Shown here piece after piece: positions 24,927 through 36,900 of a stretch of DNA of 64,000 bases. This stretch comes from Theobroma cacao. Its lineage: Eukaryota; Streptophyta; Magnoliopsida; Malvales; Malvaceae. Numbering within the stretch: the stretch's first letter is position 1; each line of letters begins with the position of its first letter. Position numbers and translations under genes: made by a program. Location of the stretch: positions 32,060,099 to 32,124,098 of the forward strand of contig NC_030850.1 in the NCBI RefSeq assembly GCF_000208745.1, written 5' to 3'. The notes beneath the pieces were generated by a model, which did no database searches, was not told the origin of the DNA, and was given only the letters and a program-made list of their open reading frames with translations.

Positions 24927-27471
24927 TGTCACGACCCAAATTTCGGGCTATAACCGACGCAAGGGCCCAATGGACGTAGTCCACTAAGCCTAAGCAAGCC
25001 TATCTACTATCCTGCTCATTATTCCATCCAATATTGCTAAGTCACATTTCATAACTTTGAACCAAAATAGTGATAGATATTACCATCTTATAGTGGCATA
25101 CTCATTGAAATATACATACATTGTCTAAACATATGACTTAATAATTTTCATTGGGTTTATCTATACACAACAAAAAAAAGAGTACTCGACTTCCAACGGA
25201 GAGACTCGGACGAATATACAGCTACTGAATGCCTAGACACCTACCAAGGGTCGAATGTATGAAGACACCTAGACCTAGCTACCAGCTGTCTCGTGATCTA
25301 AAAACATGAAGTTGAAAACGGTGAGTATAAATCCAGTGAGTGAACAAGGAAGGGAACAAGCAATTTATAAGGAAGAATTTGAAAATCATGATGCACTTGT
25401 TTTGAAAACAATGCAATTTGATTTAATTTCTTTCTTAAACCCCTTTGTTTTGGACATTGATCAGTGGACTCTTAGTATTGCAAAGACCCATGCTCAATCA
25501 TAAAGATAAGGGAGTGGAGGAAATTATATTAGAACCCGAGCAAGGTAGCAACGTGACAGCACGTTTCTCATTGTAGAAAAAGGCATTCTCGGTTTGCATA
25601 TGGTTTGGTTTTTCAAGCATATCTTCCACTATATGGGTCCAATTGACATGCTTGTTAGGTCATTAGAAAGCTAAGAGGCAGGGCTACGACTTTTACCACT
25701 TTGCCCAGTTCTAATCGAAAGGTGGTCAAAATCACTGTCAAAGTGACAGTACTATATTAGTATAGTCACACCCGGCTCATGTACATCCTCCCACATTGTG
25801 CACATAGTCGGCGCCATCATGTGCATCCCCTCACATCGTGCACAATCAGTGTCATCGTGTATATCCCCCCACATCGTGCACACAGGCACTATCATTATCC
25901 ATCTCGCACACTGCCATCATCACCGGCATGTGCATCCCCCCACATTGTGCACACACACGGTTATAGTCATCATACACAATATCAACTATCATGCACAACA
26001 TATATATATATCATCATAATGAAATGGTGCATGAATCAATAACAACCACATATCATAACATAAAACCATTTAGCAAAAGTTTGTTCCCAAAGCACTTGTT
26101 TTAAGATAAAGTTGTATAAAATCATTCAAATGCTTTGTGCAATTTCATTCACATTCCCAAAACAAGTTTTGAGATGCAAGTCACTCATCGATAGTAGTTG
26201 AGCCTTTAGCCAACTCTAACCTCCCTAATGGTCCAATTTGGATAATGGGACTTCGTTGGATCCTACTATCAAATTAACATCACCATAATGTCAATTCATA
26301 CTTATAAACCCTAAAAGCTACCCCTTAGCTAGCTTTCAATTGCCATTTTAAATGGCTATCTATTCCCACTATCCTAGTCACAATAGAGTCAATACACAAT
26401 CTCAACAATAAACCCACAATTCAATCACTAAACATTATCAACACTTAAAACCCCATGCTAATTTACTACTCACCTTGATAGTTTAGTAATTTTGAATTTC
26501 TTTCTAACAATTCCCAAGCTATTATAGGGCTTTTTCTCTATTTCTCTCTCTAAACACCTACTAGTGAGAGAAAGTATGGAAATTAGATTTTTCAAGGGTT
26601 TTAAAGAGAGAGAGTGAAAGAGCATAAGGATTTATGAAAGGGTGCACCAAAAGTATGAAAATTTAAGCTAATTTGAGAGAGGTTATAAAGCTTGATATCA
26701 AGCTTCCATGGAGGATGGAAGCAACGTGAAAAGAAGAAGGAGAAAAGCTGCTGAAAAAAATGTGAGTTGTTGCTGGAAGCAAGATTTTATAACCCAAACT
26801 TATCCAATTCCCTTTAAAATTACGAAAATACCCTTTTGCAAGTTAACTTGTTTTTCTCTCATCCTTTGTGTAATCTTTTTATTTTTTGACACTGGAACAA
26901 GGTCCACAATGATCTAAACTACTCGGGTTTACGAAAACTTAAAATTTTGACTCGAGATGCAAAATGACCATTTTACCATTTTTGTTTCCTTCCATTTTAA
27001 CTTAGTCCTCCCATCACTCGTTTAACTCCAATTTCCTTCTATTACCTTCTTCTACACATGTACAAACAAGGTATGAAGTTTGTACTCCAACGCGGTGTCT
27101 CCATAATATTAAAATATTTACTTGCCCGTGTTATATTTACTTAATAAAGATACGCGACCCCATTAACGTAATTTTTCTCTAAAATTCTTTCATTCTTCTT
27201 CTCCCCCACTTAGATTGACCATATACTCCTTCTTCATGAAAAATTTTGACACTAAATAAAATATTAATATTTTAATATTATTTTATTTCAAAAAAATTTT
27301 CTTGCCCCTCTTGTCTCCTTGGCACCGAAAATACCTTATTATGCCTATTTAGACCTTAAAATATCATAAAACTTTCTTCTATAAGCTTATTAGAAAAAAT
27401 AACGAAACTACCCCTGGCCCATGTTATTACATCTATGCTTATTACAAGCCTATAGAGGTTGAGGTCTCATA
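24927..27471. mobile_element. Probable solo LTR of an LTR retrotransposon
   Basis: A 2545-bp insertion in the glycine-rich gene. It begins TGTCACGACCC and ends GGTCTCATA. The termini are imperfect inverted repeats of the TG...CA type, with the final CA apparently mutated to TA. It is flanked by exact 5-bp copies of CAAGT (24922-24926 and 27472-27476), as retroviral-type integrases make. No gag, pol, primer-binding-site or polypurine-tract order was seen, and the two ends do not repeat each other. A solo LTR left by recombination fits best. Short open frames inside have no recognisable homology. LTRs this long are more typical of Ty3/gypsy than copia elements (inference). Confidence 0.78.
25778..25980. 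repeat. Minisatellite of about 39 bp inside the LTR
   Basis: About five diverged units with the core CATGTGCATCCCCYCACATYGTGCAC, broken by short variable spacers. It lies wholly inside the probable solo LTR. Confidence 0.75.
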
Positions 27472-27786
27472 CAAGTGTTGGAGGTGGTGTCGAGGTTGGT
27501 GGAAGAGTAAGGGGTGGTGTAAGGGGAAGTAGTGGTAGTGTTAGTGGAAGAGTAACTGGTGGTGTAACTGGTGGTGGAGTGGGTGGTGGTGGTAGCATTT
27601 GTGGTAGTGCTAGGGGTGGTATTGGGGTCGATGGAGGAGTAAGAGGTGGAGTGGGTGGTGAAGGAAGAATATGAGGTGGAGTGGGTAATAGTGGAGGAGC
27701 AAGAGGTGGAATAAGTGGTGATGGTGGCGTAAGTAGAGGTGGTGGAGGAGCTGGTAGTGGCACAGGCGGAGGTGTTAGTAGTGATG

Positions 27787-27882
27787 TTGCTGGAAGTGCT
27801 GGTGGTGGCATTAGTAGAGGCGCTGGTGGTGGTATTGCTGGAAGTGCTGGTGGTGGCATTAGTAGAGGCGCTGGTGGTGGTA
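27787..27882 (+). repeat. Exact 48-bp tandem duplication in the glycine-rich repeat
   Basis: The 48-bp unit at 27787-27834, starting TTGCTGGAAGTGCTGG, is repeated exactly at 27835-27882. It is a multiple of three, so it adds 16 Gly/Ser/Ala-rich codons without changing frame. Confidence 0.85.
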
Positions 27883-28884
27883 TAGGTTAAGGTGCTAGTG
27901 GTGGCGTAGGTGGAGGGGCTAGTGTGGCATAGACGGAGGTGTTGGTGGTAGTGTTGGAGGTGGTATTAAGGTTGGTGGAAGTGCTGGTGGTGGTATAGGT
28001 GGAGGTGCTAGTGGTGGTGCAGGTGGAAGAGCTAGTGGTGGTGTAAGTAGAGGTGTTAGTGGTAGTGCTGGAAGTGGTATTGAGGTTAATGGAGGAGTAT
28101 GAGGTGGAATGGGTGGTAGTGGTGGAAGAGGTAATAGTTGCGTAAGTAGAGGTGTTGGTGGTGGCATAGGTGGAGGTGGTGGAGGAGGTAGTAGTGGCAC
28201 AAGTAAAGGTGTTGGTGGTGGTGTAGGTGGAGGTGCCATTGGTGGTATAGTTGGATGTGCTAGTGGTGGCGTAGGCAGAGGAGCTAATGCTGGCGTAGAC
28301 GGAAGTGTTAGTAGTAGTGGAGAAGCAGAAAGTGGAATGGGTGGTAGTGAAGGAGCAGGAGGTGGAATGGGTGGTGGTGGTGGCATGGGAGGAGGTGGAA
28401 TGGCTGATGATGGTGGTGGCGTGGGAAGAGGTGCTGGTGTTGGTGATGGCAAACGTGGAGGAGCTAGTGATGGCATAAGCAGAGGTTTTTGTGGTAATGA
28501 AGGAGAAAGAGGTGGAGTGGGTGGTAGTAAATGAGCAGGAAATGGTGTGGTTGGTGGTGGTGGCATGGGCAAAGGTGTTGGTGGTGGCATAGACAGAGGT
28601 GTTAGTGGTGGCATAGGCAAGGATGCTAAAGGTGGTGTTGGTGGAACAAAAAGTGGAGGAGTTGCAAATGGTGTAGGTGCTAGCGATGGTGGAAGTGTAA
28701 GAGATGGAGTGGGTGGTGGTGGTGAAATGTTAGAGGTGGTGTAAGGGGAGGTGCTAATGGTGGTGTAGGTGTCGAAGGTGTTGGGGTCAGTGGTGGTGGT
28801 TGTGGTGTAGGAAGAGGTGTTAGGGGTAGTGTAGGCAAAGGTGGTAGTAGAAACAATGAAGAAAGATGTGTTGGGGGTGGTTAG

Positions 28885-31800
28885 GAAATAGGGTTTATGG
28901 TGATTTTTAATTAAAAAGTTTGAAATTTTAAAAAATCTTTGTCTATGATGTAACTTTATTGATGTGCATGTACTTGTACGTGGCTATACTTAATATTGTT
29001 AGAACTTGTATGAATAAGGCATCAAATTATTTGTCATAATAAAATCATAATAATGAAATGAAAAGATTAACTCCTCTCTATGTACCGATGTGCTCACAAT
29101 TATTGTATATTTAAGTTTCCCTCTCGTATAGTTGGAACATGAAATAGATAACTGTTGGTTTCTCATAGCGAAAGGGATCATATAACCAATGACTTGATAA
29201 GTGATAAAGCTTTCATTTGATTTTTTAAATAGTTTAATCTAAATATTGGATTTAATAATTATCATAAATATATATTTTTTATTCAAAAAATTAAATTCAA
29301 ATTTTAAAAGTAATAGTAATATCACCTAATTGCCAATTTATTGAAGATACAAAGAAAGAAATTAAAAAATGACAAAGTAATTTAAAAAAAAAAAAGAAAT
29401 GACAAAAGTATTTATGAGCTTTAATCAAAATTTTCTTATATTCAAATTATCCATTAAAAGAAATTAGTTTTCCTTATGAGGTTGAATTAGAATATTTAAC
29501 TAATGTCAAATAAGCAACCAAATTTCAAAGTTGAGAATCCAACCACACTTAGAGCAGACTAAACAACTAGCTAGCAAAATATGAAATTAATTACAATTGT
29601 AATCTTGGTTAATTAGAATGTGTTATAAAATACTTAGGTATCATTTAGTATTGAAAATGTAAGCCACATTCTTAGGTTTTTTATTAAGTAGTATCATATT
29701 TCAATATGAGTTCTTTTCAAAAATAGGCTTTATGTATAAAGCATTTTTGAAAATAATTTTACCCATAATTTTAACTATTTTAAGTTAAAAGAAATAAATT
29801 TTAGACAAATTTACTCTTAATGAAATTGATCCATATGTTTGGATCCATAGCTCAACCTAACCCATATGTTTGGGTCAAGTTTTTAACCTTTCAAACTCCT
29901 CACTTCCTCGATACTCTTGGACAGACCATCAATCTCCCTCCAAAGCGTTCTCGCCATAACATTGATCATCGAGTCAACTTTTGAGCGTTTTGAGTAATGA
30001 TAGAAGTATTTTGGAGTGGTTTGAGCATAAAGGTAGGCATATTTTAAAATTGAGCAGAAGTTCACATTTCGTGCATTGAGTTAATTACCATAAAATTATA
30101 TATATTTTTATTTGAGTTCTTTTCGAAAATAGGCCTAATGCATAAGGCGTTTTTGAAAATAATTTTTCTCATAATTTTAATTATTTTTAACCAAGAAAAA
30201 TAAATTTTAGATTAATTTATCCTTCATGAAACCAATCCATATGTTTGAATCCACAACTCAACCAGACCTATATCTATTTCCTCTTTTTATATTTGATTTA
30301 AAATATCACTATGAGAATATCCTTTTCATAATCAAGGTCCTCCCTAAGCATTGAGTCCGATTTGAAAGTGGGGGTTTCATGGGTTATCAAGGAAAACTTA
30401 AGGCCTTGAGACAAATAGCACATCTTTAACGAGATCGATGAGTTATGAGTCTCTCTTGGTGAAGTATCCTTTACACAGACTAAGAGAAGTAACACCTTTA
30501 CGACACCTTGGCCAAACTTGGTGTGGATAAAAACTTTATGTTTGCTGCTTGGTGGTGATTCTTTTGTTCTGGCAGTGTGCGTCTACTATTCTTATAGTGT
30601 GGTCTTGGTTGTTTGGTGGCTACTGTCTTGTTTATGTTTGTTTCAGAATGGACTGTACCATAAAGTCACTAAAGTTCTTGCTTTAAACCTTAATTTTTTA
30701 TAATTTATAATAATATAATTAATTTTATTTAAAATATATAAGAATTAAAATAATTAATAAAATATCTACATATTCTCTCACTTCTCATACCTTTATTAAT
30801 TCTTAACTATTTATCTCATTTCTTATTAAAAATATATTAAAGTCAAGCTAATTAATAAAATGAAATAATCTCTCACTCTCTAATTATGCGTCTAAATCTC
30901 AATTTTTTATCACTTCTTAATTCTCACAATGTTATTAATTCTTAACTAGTTCTCTTATTTCCAATCAACTAACATAATATGTTTAATGATACAACAACTA
31001 TTTTTTCCTATATATAAAACCAATTATATTTTTTTAATTTATAATATCCACTCTTAAATTCTTCTTTCTTAGTTTACTCTTGTTTCCTTAACTTCAATTT
31101 TCTCCAAAAAAAAAATTGTAAGAAGTCTACGTGAGTATCTTCATAAAGCTATGAGCCTAATTTACTTTATGCAATAAGCATTCAACAATTAAGTACTATT
31201 GCTCTAATATTTGTAAATTTTTTTACTTTAATTTAGAGTTTATATTTTATTGTTATATTGTCTCTATTTTATATAATAGTTAATTTATTGAATTAAAAAT
31301 TTTGATTATTGATTTTATATTAGCCATTTAAAAATATAAGATAATTATAAAAATATAGCCAATAAATGTTGTTTCGTTTTTCAAAATTAAAATTAATAAA
31401 ATCTTATTTAAGATAAAAAATGTATTAAATCAATAGCTATATTATCAAATGAAAAAAAAATAGAAGAATTTGATTATAAAAATTTTATATCTCAAAAAAC
31501 TAGAAAAATAAAATTTATTAATTTTTTTTAATTTCAACAAAAAAAAGTTAAATCTTTAACGATATCGAGCCATACCTGATTAGTTTCTTAGCTGTTACTG
31601 CCTGCGGTTATTACTTCGTTATTAGCCCTCCTCAGTGGCTTTGTGTTTCTGTCTGTGGTTCCTTCTCATTTGTGGCCCTCTTTTTTTAAGCAGCTAAGCT
31701 TTGTTAAATTGTTACTGAGTACCACCAGGCGTAGCTTCATTTTGTATGCAGGTGCTCTTAGCCTTTAGTCCATGGTTAAGGATGGACCCATGCCACTGTC

Positions 31801-32229
31801 ACTTATCACTGATTTTAATGTAAATTCAATTGACTGGCTGAGAAAAGAATGGAAAGAATGTAACTTTCTCATCGAAAGTAGTTTCAACCTGTCATTGTAT
31901 CTCAAATTCACAATTATTCAATTTATCATGAGTTATATGAGGTTTTTCCTTTGTTTATTATTCTTTGATGCATATACCACATACATGTGAGTTGTGATAA
32001 CCAAAAGAAAGAATCTACGCAATATGGGCCCTTAAATGTCTGCAAGTCAACACCTAAAGAAGCAAGAACAAACTCCCATGTTTGCATTTTCTTGGTAATG
32101 AAAGAGTAAAAACTAAATAAACTTTCTCCGGGTATTTTCTTTGTTTCATCCTATAATAGGCAGAAATATATCACTCATTATATCAGAATACAATCTTTCA
32201 CGAAGCTAAAACAATGAATTCATTAGAAC
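28885..32229. other. AT-rich intergenic region
   Basis: No gene could be supported. The stretch is AT-rich with many homopolymer and TA-rich tracts, and it includes the pair of direct repeats listed separately. The last few hundred bases hold the 3' flank of the pectinesterase gene on the minus strand. Confidence 0.6.
29708..30265. repeat. Pair of diverged 150-bp direct repeats
   Basis: Copies at about 29708-29859 and 30114-30265 share GAGTTCTTTTC, AAAATAGGC, TTTTTGAAAATAATTTT and CCATATGTTTG in the same order, at roughly 80 percent identity by eye. They are spaced by about 406 bp. They may be a segmental duplication or the ends of a decayed element. Confidence 0.65.
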
Positions 32230-33906
32230 TTAGGAGACCTTTGGTAGTTTGGCAATCCATCCTTCTTTGTCAATATATGATAAGTTCAAAAATTTTTTGA
32301 GCTGAGAAGCACCAAGTTTCTTCAGCCAAGGCACACGCTTCGAAGTGTTGGCTCCTGGGCCCTTGCAATCAGCCTCCACATAGATCAAATTTCCTCTGCA
32401 AATATAGCCAGAGTTGCACTCTTACTTCCATAGCAAGAGTAACTATTTCAAGAGTAATCTTTAAAGGAGAATATATATGGACTGAGATAATTAAATGTCA
32501 TACTCATGATGGACATAGCGCCAAGCATCCCAACCAGAAGCAAGAATTGCATCAGATAGCACTGATTTATATATAATTACTCTTGAATAAGCCCCATAAG
32601 CTCTTCCCAGGTAAGTTTTACCAGATCCTGTAAACACACAATATTTAAATACGAAGCCGCTAGGATCATCTGATGAATTCCTTCCTTGTGCTGTTATGTA
32701 ACCATTAGGATATTCTGGTGCATATTTTCCTGCTGTAAGATTTATTTCGCATTTCTGCAAATTAAAAGAACATTCTCAGTACTTGAAATGAAATTAAGAA
32801 TGAGAACTGTATCTCATCTTCTTATGAAATTAACAAAGGTTATTATCGCACATACCTCATAGATAGACTGGCCACTGCCAAATATAAAATCGACAGCACC
32901 TTCAATATAGCAATTGTAGAAATAGTGGCGGCCTTGTACGTCCCACAAGGTATCTTGCAGCCCAAAGAAAGCACAGTTATAGAAAGCAGACTTATCCCCA
33001 TATATTCTAACCGCTAGAGCTGGCTCTACCTTTTTCTTGGCATCAGGTCCTGACGGTATGTTATAGATATTCTGATCATGTTCAGAGTGAGGACAGAATT
33101 ATTCCATATGATAAACGCTAACCAGCCAAAAAAGATTCACAAAAATGTAATGCATAGTGCTGATTTTATTTCTGATCCCGTATCTTTTTTAAAAGATGCA
33201 TAGCTTTAAGCACAACGTTAAGTAGCTTAAACTTGGAAGTCTTTTTGTAGCTGTAACAAGGACCTGAAGCTGAATCCCATCTTCATTAGGCATGGTGGTG
33301 AGGGGAGAGTTACTTCCATTTGTGGCCCAATTATCAGCAAAACAAAATTTGGGTAATCAAGAAAGCAAAGAGGACCTCAATTTTCTACCTTGAACGAAAT
33401 GCCTTTGGCAACAATGTTATCAGGAGATGAAGTGAAAGTAGCGCTGTCACAGGTATCCATATGATCCCCCCATTCAATACTGGTTAACTTGCTCCCAGCT
33501 CCTTCAAGAAAAATGCAAGGTTTGTTCGCAGGGATTGTAACCTTCTCCCTGGACAGATCCAGCAACAGAAGAGAAAAATCAGAATTTTTTATTATCTCTA
33601 ATTTCAGGCATAAACCAAACAAACAAGACATGAAATTGTAAACTAGACTGTGTGAGCAGACATACTATCGTACCTGAAGTGTCCAGGGGAAATAAGGATA
33701 CGTATCCACTTATCGTTGTTAGATGGGATTGAATCAATAGCATTTTGAATGGTTTTGAAGTCTCCCTTGCCAGACTGATCCACCCTGATGGTACGTGCGA
33801 CCTTGAATTTGTTGGCATTATTCAATTGACATTCCAAAGCTTTAGAGATACTGAAATAAAGCAACACAATAAAAATCAATGCAAGAATATGCTGGAGGAA
33901 CTGCAT
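32230..33906 (-). CDS. Secreted pectinesterase (pectin methylesterase), type without pro-domain
   Basis: Carbohydrate esterase family 8 enzyme that removes methyl esters from cell-wall homogalacturonan. Exons in coding order: 33906-33674, 33548-33389, 33071-32856, 32754-32504, 32395-32230. They give 341 aa in one frame with GT-AG introns. Residues 1-25 form a hydrophobic signal peptide, and there is no PMEI pro-region. Family motifs are present: GHFRE (75-79), LQDTLWD (169-175) with Gln170 and Asp171, VDFIFG (191-196) with Asp192, YLGRAY (251-256) with Arg254, and SGWDAW. At the usual QAVAL oxyanion segment this protein reads PALAV (148-152), so the first Gln is Pro. The QDTLWD and GAVDFIFG context resembles the plant PME29/PME55-like subgroup (from memory). 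The start is the only ATG placed before the signal peptide. Confidence 0.93.
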
Positions 33907-36900
33907 TTTCTGGGAATAACAGATCTAATGCTAGCTAGCTGTTAGATATTCTCTGAAAGAATCACCTCATTCAGTTTTCATGACTGAATGCTAAGAATCA
34001 TGGTGATTATAAAGAAACATATTTGATTAAGTGGTAGCACTAGCACACGTGAAAGTTTCCAACGACAATCAAACTTCTGGGTAACTGGCAAAGTGGTTAT
34101 TATTACCTCATTGTATTGCAATAAATGAATCATTAATCATAATTATGGGCATGAAGGGTGATTTTATTAATTGTCAAACTTAATTAGCTGGCTGTGGCCT
34201 GCATGGCGCTTTGCCACCTAAATTAGGCATCCTATAGCAGTATATAGCTAAATGAAAAAAACTCTCTTTGAGACTTTCGGGATTACCACCTCTAATTCTT
34301 TACATAACGAAAAATGCAAAGATTCCACCATAATTAATTAGTGTGACAAATATTGTTCCTTCTTTTAAGTTTTTTTTCTCTTCCATTTAATGTTTGAATA
34401 TTGTAATTATCTGTTGGTTTCTTACTGGGAACTGGGATGCAGCTTATCACAGTACATGACTCTTCTATTTGTTGTTCTCACATCTCTATCTCAAACTTTT
34501 ACAATATTTACTCAAGTTGATAAATGCAAGGGAGAGGAGTCAGGAGTGTAATAAAGGACATTATTCAATTATTCATTTGTGTTCTCGGATAATATATCGA
34601 AGTTTCTGGCCCCAAAAGATATATATATATATATATAGGCAAATGGCAAGTAAACGGGCCGTGGCCTGTAATCAGGTCAGGTCGGTGTATAAGTGAGCTT
34701 GACCCGAACAGTTCATCTGAACTCTTGTCTGGTGAAGCCCATCAGCAACTTGAAATTAGGGTGGTGAGCCCGTCATATTTTTCTTTAAAATCAGACACAA
34801 AACATAGCAGTGAGCCCATCAGTTTTGAAGATCTTCTGGAATCCCCTTTTTTTTTTTTCATTTCTTAACATCAAACCATCAACAAAAATACAATGAACAT
34901 GTTAGTAATTGATGCAAAAGCTTAAGGGTTAATCGATATAGATAGGACGGTTCCAACTGTACATGGTATCAAGGTTGAAGTCAAACTCAAACGCGAAATC
35001 AAGATATTGAAATTATATCTCTCACAATAAAGGGGGATGTGACCAATTTATGCCTTTGCTTAAGGAAATGGGAATATCCTGAGACAAATAGCACTTAATC
35101 CACCGACATTTTGACGATCAATTTATCCTTAAAAGCTTCAACTTTTTGTAAAAAGTAATACTATACGAATATTAATATTCCACGCACCGCCAAAATAAGG
35201 CGTGTTGAATCGGTGGTTGACGACCCCACAAAAACTTGGCAGTTTTAACAAGTTTGAATCCTTTTAATTTAAGTGCTCACTTCTCTAGTTATAGTGGTGA
35301 ATTTGGTTTCTTCATATTTGACGCACTATAATTTAAAATGAGTTATTTGCATCACAAATGAAAAAAATTTGATGAGTTTTATGACGTGAATGTAACATAT
35401 ATATAGATGATTGTGCTTTTCTTACTTGAAATCCAACACTATCCATGAAAATAAACAAATGTTAGACAAAACTAATAAATGAACACCAATTAATTTGTAC
35501 TCAAGAGGAAAACAAATATACATATCTAGCACATTTGGTGACCTTTATGAACAATGTGTGCATATAAAAAGATAATAAAAAGTTTTTTAAAAAATATCAA
35601 GAAGGATTTAATTACTTGTTTTGTAACGGAAAGATAAGGTTTCCTCATTTATTTGCAATATTTGTTATGTTTCTATTCATATTATGTTTGTTATTAAAAT
35701 ATATTAATTTCTCAAATTAAATTGAATTCACAAATTTAATGAATAACTCGATCTTGAATACTTTAGTCACAAGAATCATTTTAGAATTATAATATACATA
35801 TATACATATGATGTGATAAAAGGATATTTGATCGAATAATGATGACCAAAGAAAGAAAAAGGCATGGGAGGATTCTACATAAAGGAAACCCAAAAAGATG
35901 GACAAGTTAAAAATCGTAGTCATGGCTACGAGGATCCTTGTTCCTCAGGTACGGGAAACAAGTTGAGTTTAAAAGGGGTATGAAGGGACATACTTAAATG
36001 CGCAAGGAATTTATTGTGATTCTCCTCTTTTCCTCACCCTGGTTCAACGAGGATCATTACTTTATATGTCTTAACAGATAAAGCTCACCATTTTGGTAAA
36101 GCACAAAATTTTTGAGATTTTTTTTATTTCTTTTTCAAGAGACATTCATATTTATAAACCAAAACGATTATAAATTTTAAAAATATATAGATATAAAATC
36201 CGAATAAAATGCATAAAACATTTATTTTTAATATATAAATCTAATATTATTTACACATATTATCATTATTTCTATCTTAATCCATTTAATGCATTTCACT
36301 CGTAAATTTCCTTTTTTTCGGCTTAAAACTTTTGTTTAACATGGACACGTCTAATTAAGCATGTTTGTTACAGGGGGTAGTTCAACGGAGGAAGGAAAGG
36401 GTGCCCCACATGGAGATTAAATTCTTGTGATTGGGCGTTAATTAATCTGCTTAAAAGAGGGAAGCACACTGCATTAAACATGCCTTTTTTTTGTCCGTGG
36501 ATTAGGCGAAGGTAACATAATCTGCTTCCAAACTGATCATTCCAGAATCAATTAAAAAATTTTCCATGCGACTTTCGTGACACTGGGGAAAGCAGTTTGC
36601 TTGGAGGGGAAGAAATAAACTGTTTCGAGTCCCCTATTTTTTTTAAAAAACAAAAATCTTTTCCTCGTTGACGGTGGATTCCAACTTTCAAGAATCTTTA
36701 GTTCACCCAACCTTATTCATTGGGCCCAGATTGAGTCCATTTCTGACTTTTTTAGTAAGCCTTAGGCCCAATTATGTAATCGCCTTGATATCGTGGTGGG
36801 CCATCACTCCTTTACCCTGTTTAACTAAAATGCTAAGTCTCGTTAATTCATTTGAGGTTTTGTATTTATGATTTATTTAACAAGCTCTATTATTTTTTTT

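Larger units (their letters stand above)
24421..28884 (+). pseudogene. Glycine-rich secreted protein gene, frameshifted and split by an LTR insertion
   Basis: Remnant of a cell-wall-type glycine-rich protein gene. ATG at 24421 opens a signal-peptide-like segment (MRKILENVEILAMLVLLTMI, then a short YGRQIQ stretch) that stops at 24535-24537. The gene body continues one frame over from about 24522, with WWSCFGKGDGVGGG followed by Gly-Gly-Val/Gly-Gly-Ala repeats, so a 1-base shift near 24507-24536 is likely. The body is cut at 24926 by a 2.5 kb insertion and resumes at 27472. Removing the insert plus one target duplication (2550 bp) keeps the frame. Downstream the Gly-rich frame has stops at 27672 and 27888, and it switches frame between about 27890 and 28110. 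Gly-rich coding character fades near 28884. No functional product is expected. Proline-rich frames on the other strand are only the complement of the GGT repeats. Confidence 0.8.

Noticed and set aside
24433..24932. His/Leu-rich and Thr/Ser-rich frames opposite the first glycine-rich block
   Set aside because: Same repeat artefact in other frames of the minus strand.
25779..26042. Open frame rich in His, Pro and Ser
   Set aside because: Falls inside the LTR minisatellite; periodic sequence explains it.
27467..28620. Long proline-rich open frames on the minus strand across the glycine-rich locus
   Set aside because: They are the complement of GGT-type repeats; low-complexity composition alone keeps the frame open. 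No signal peptide or promoter in that orientation.
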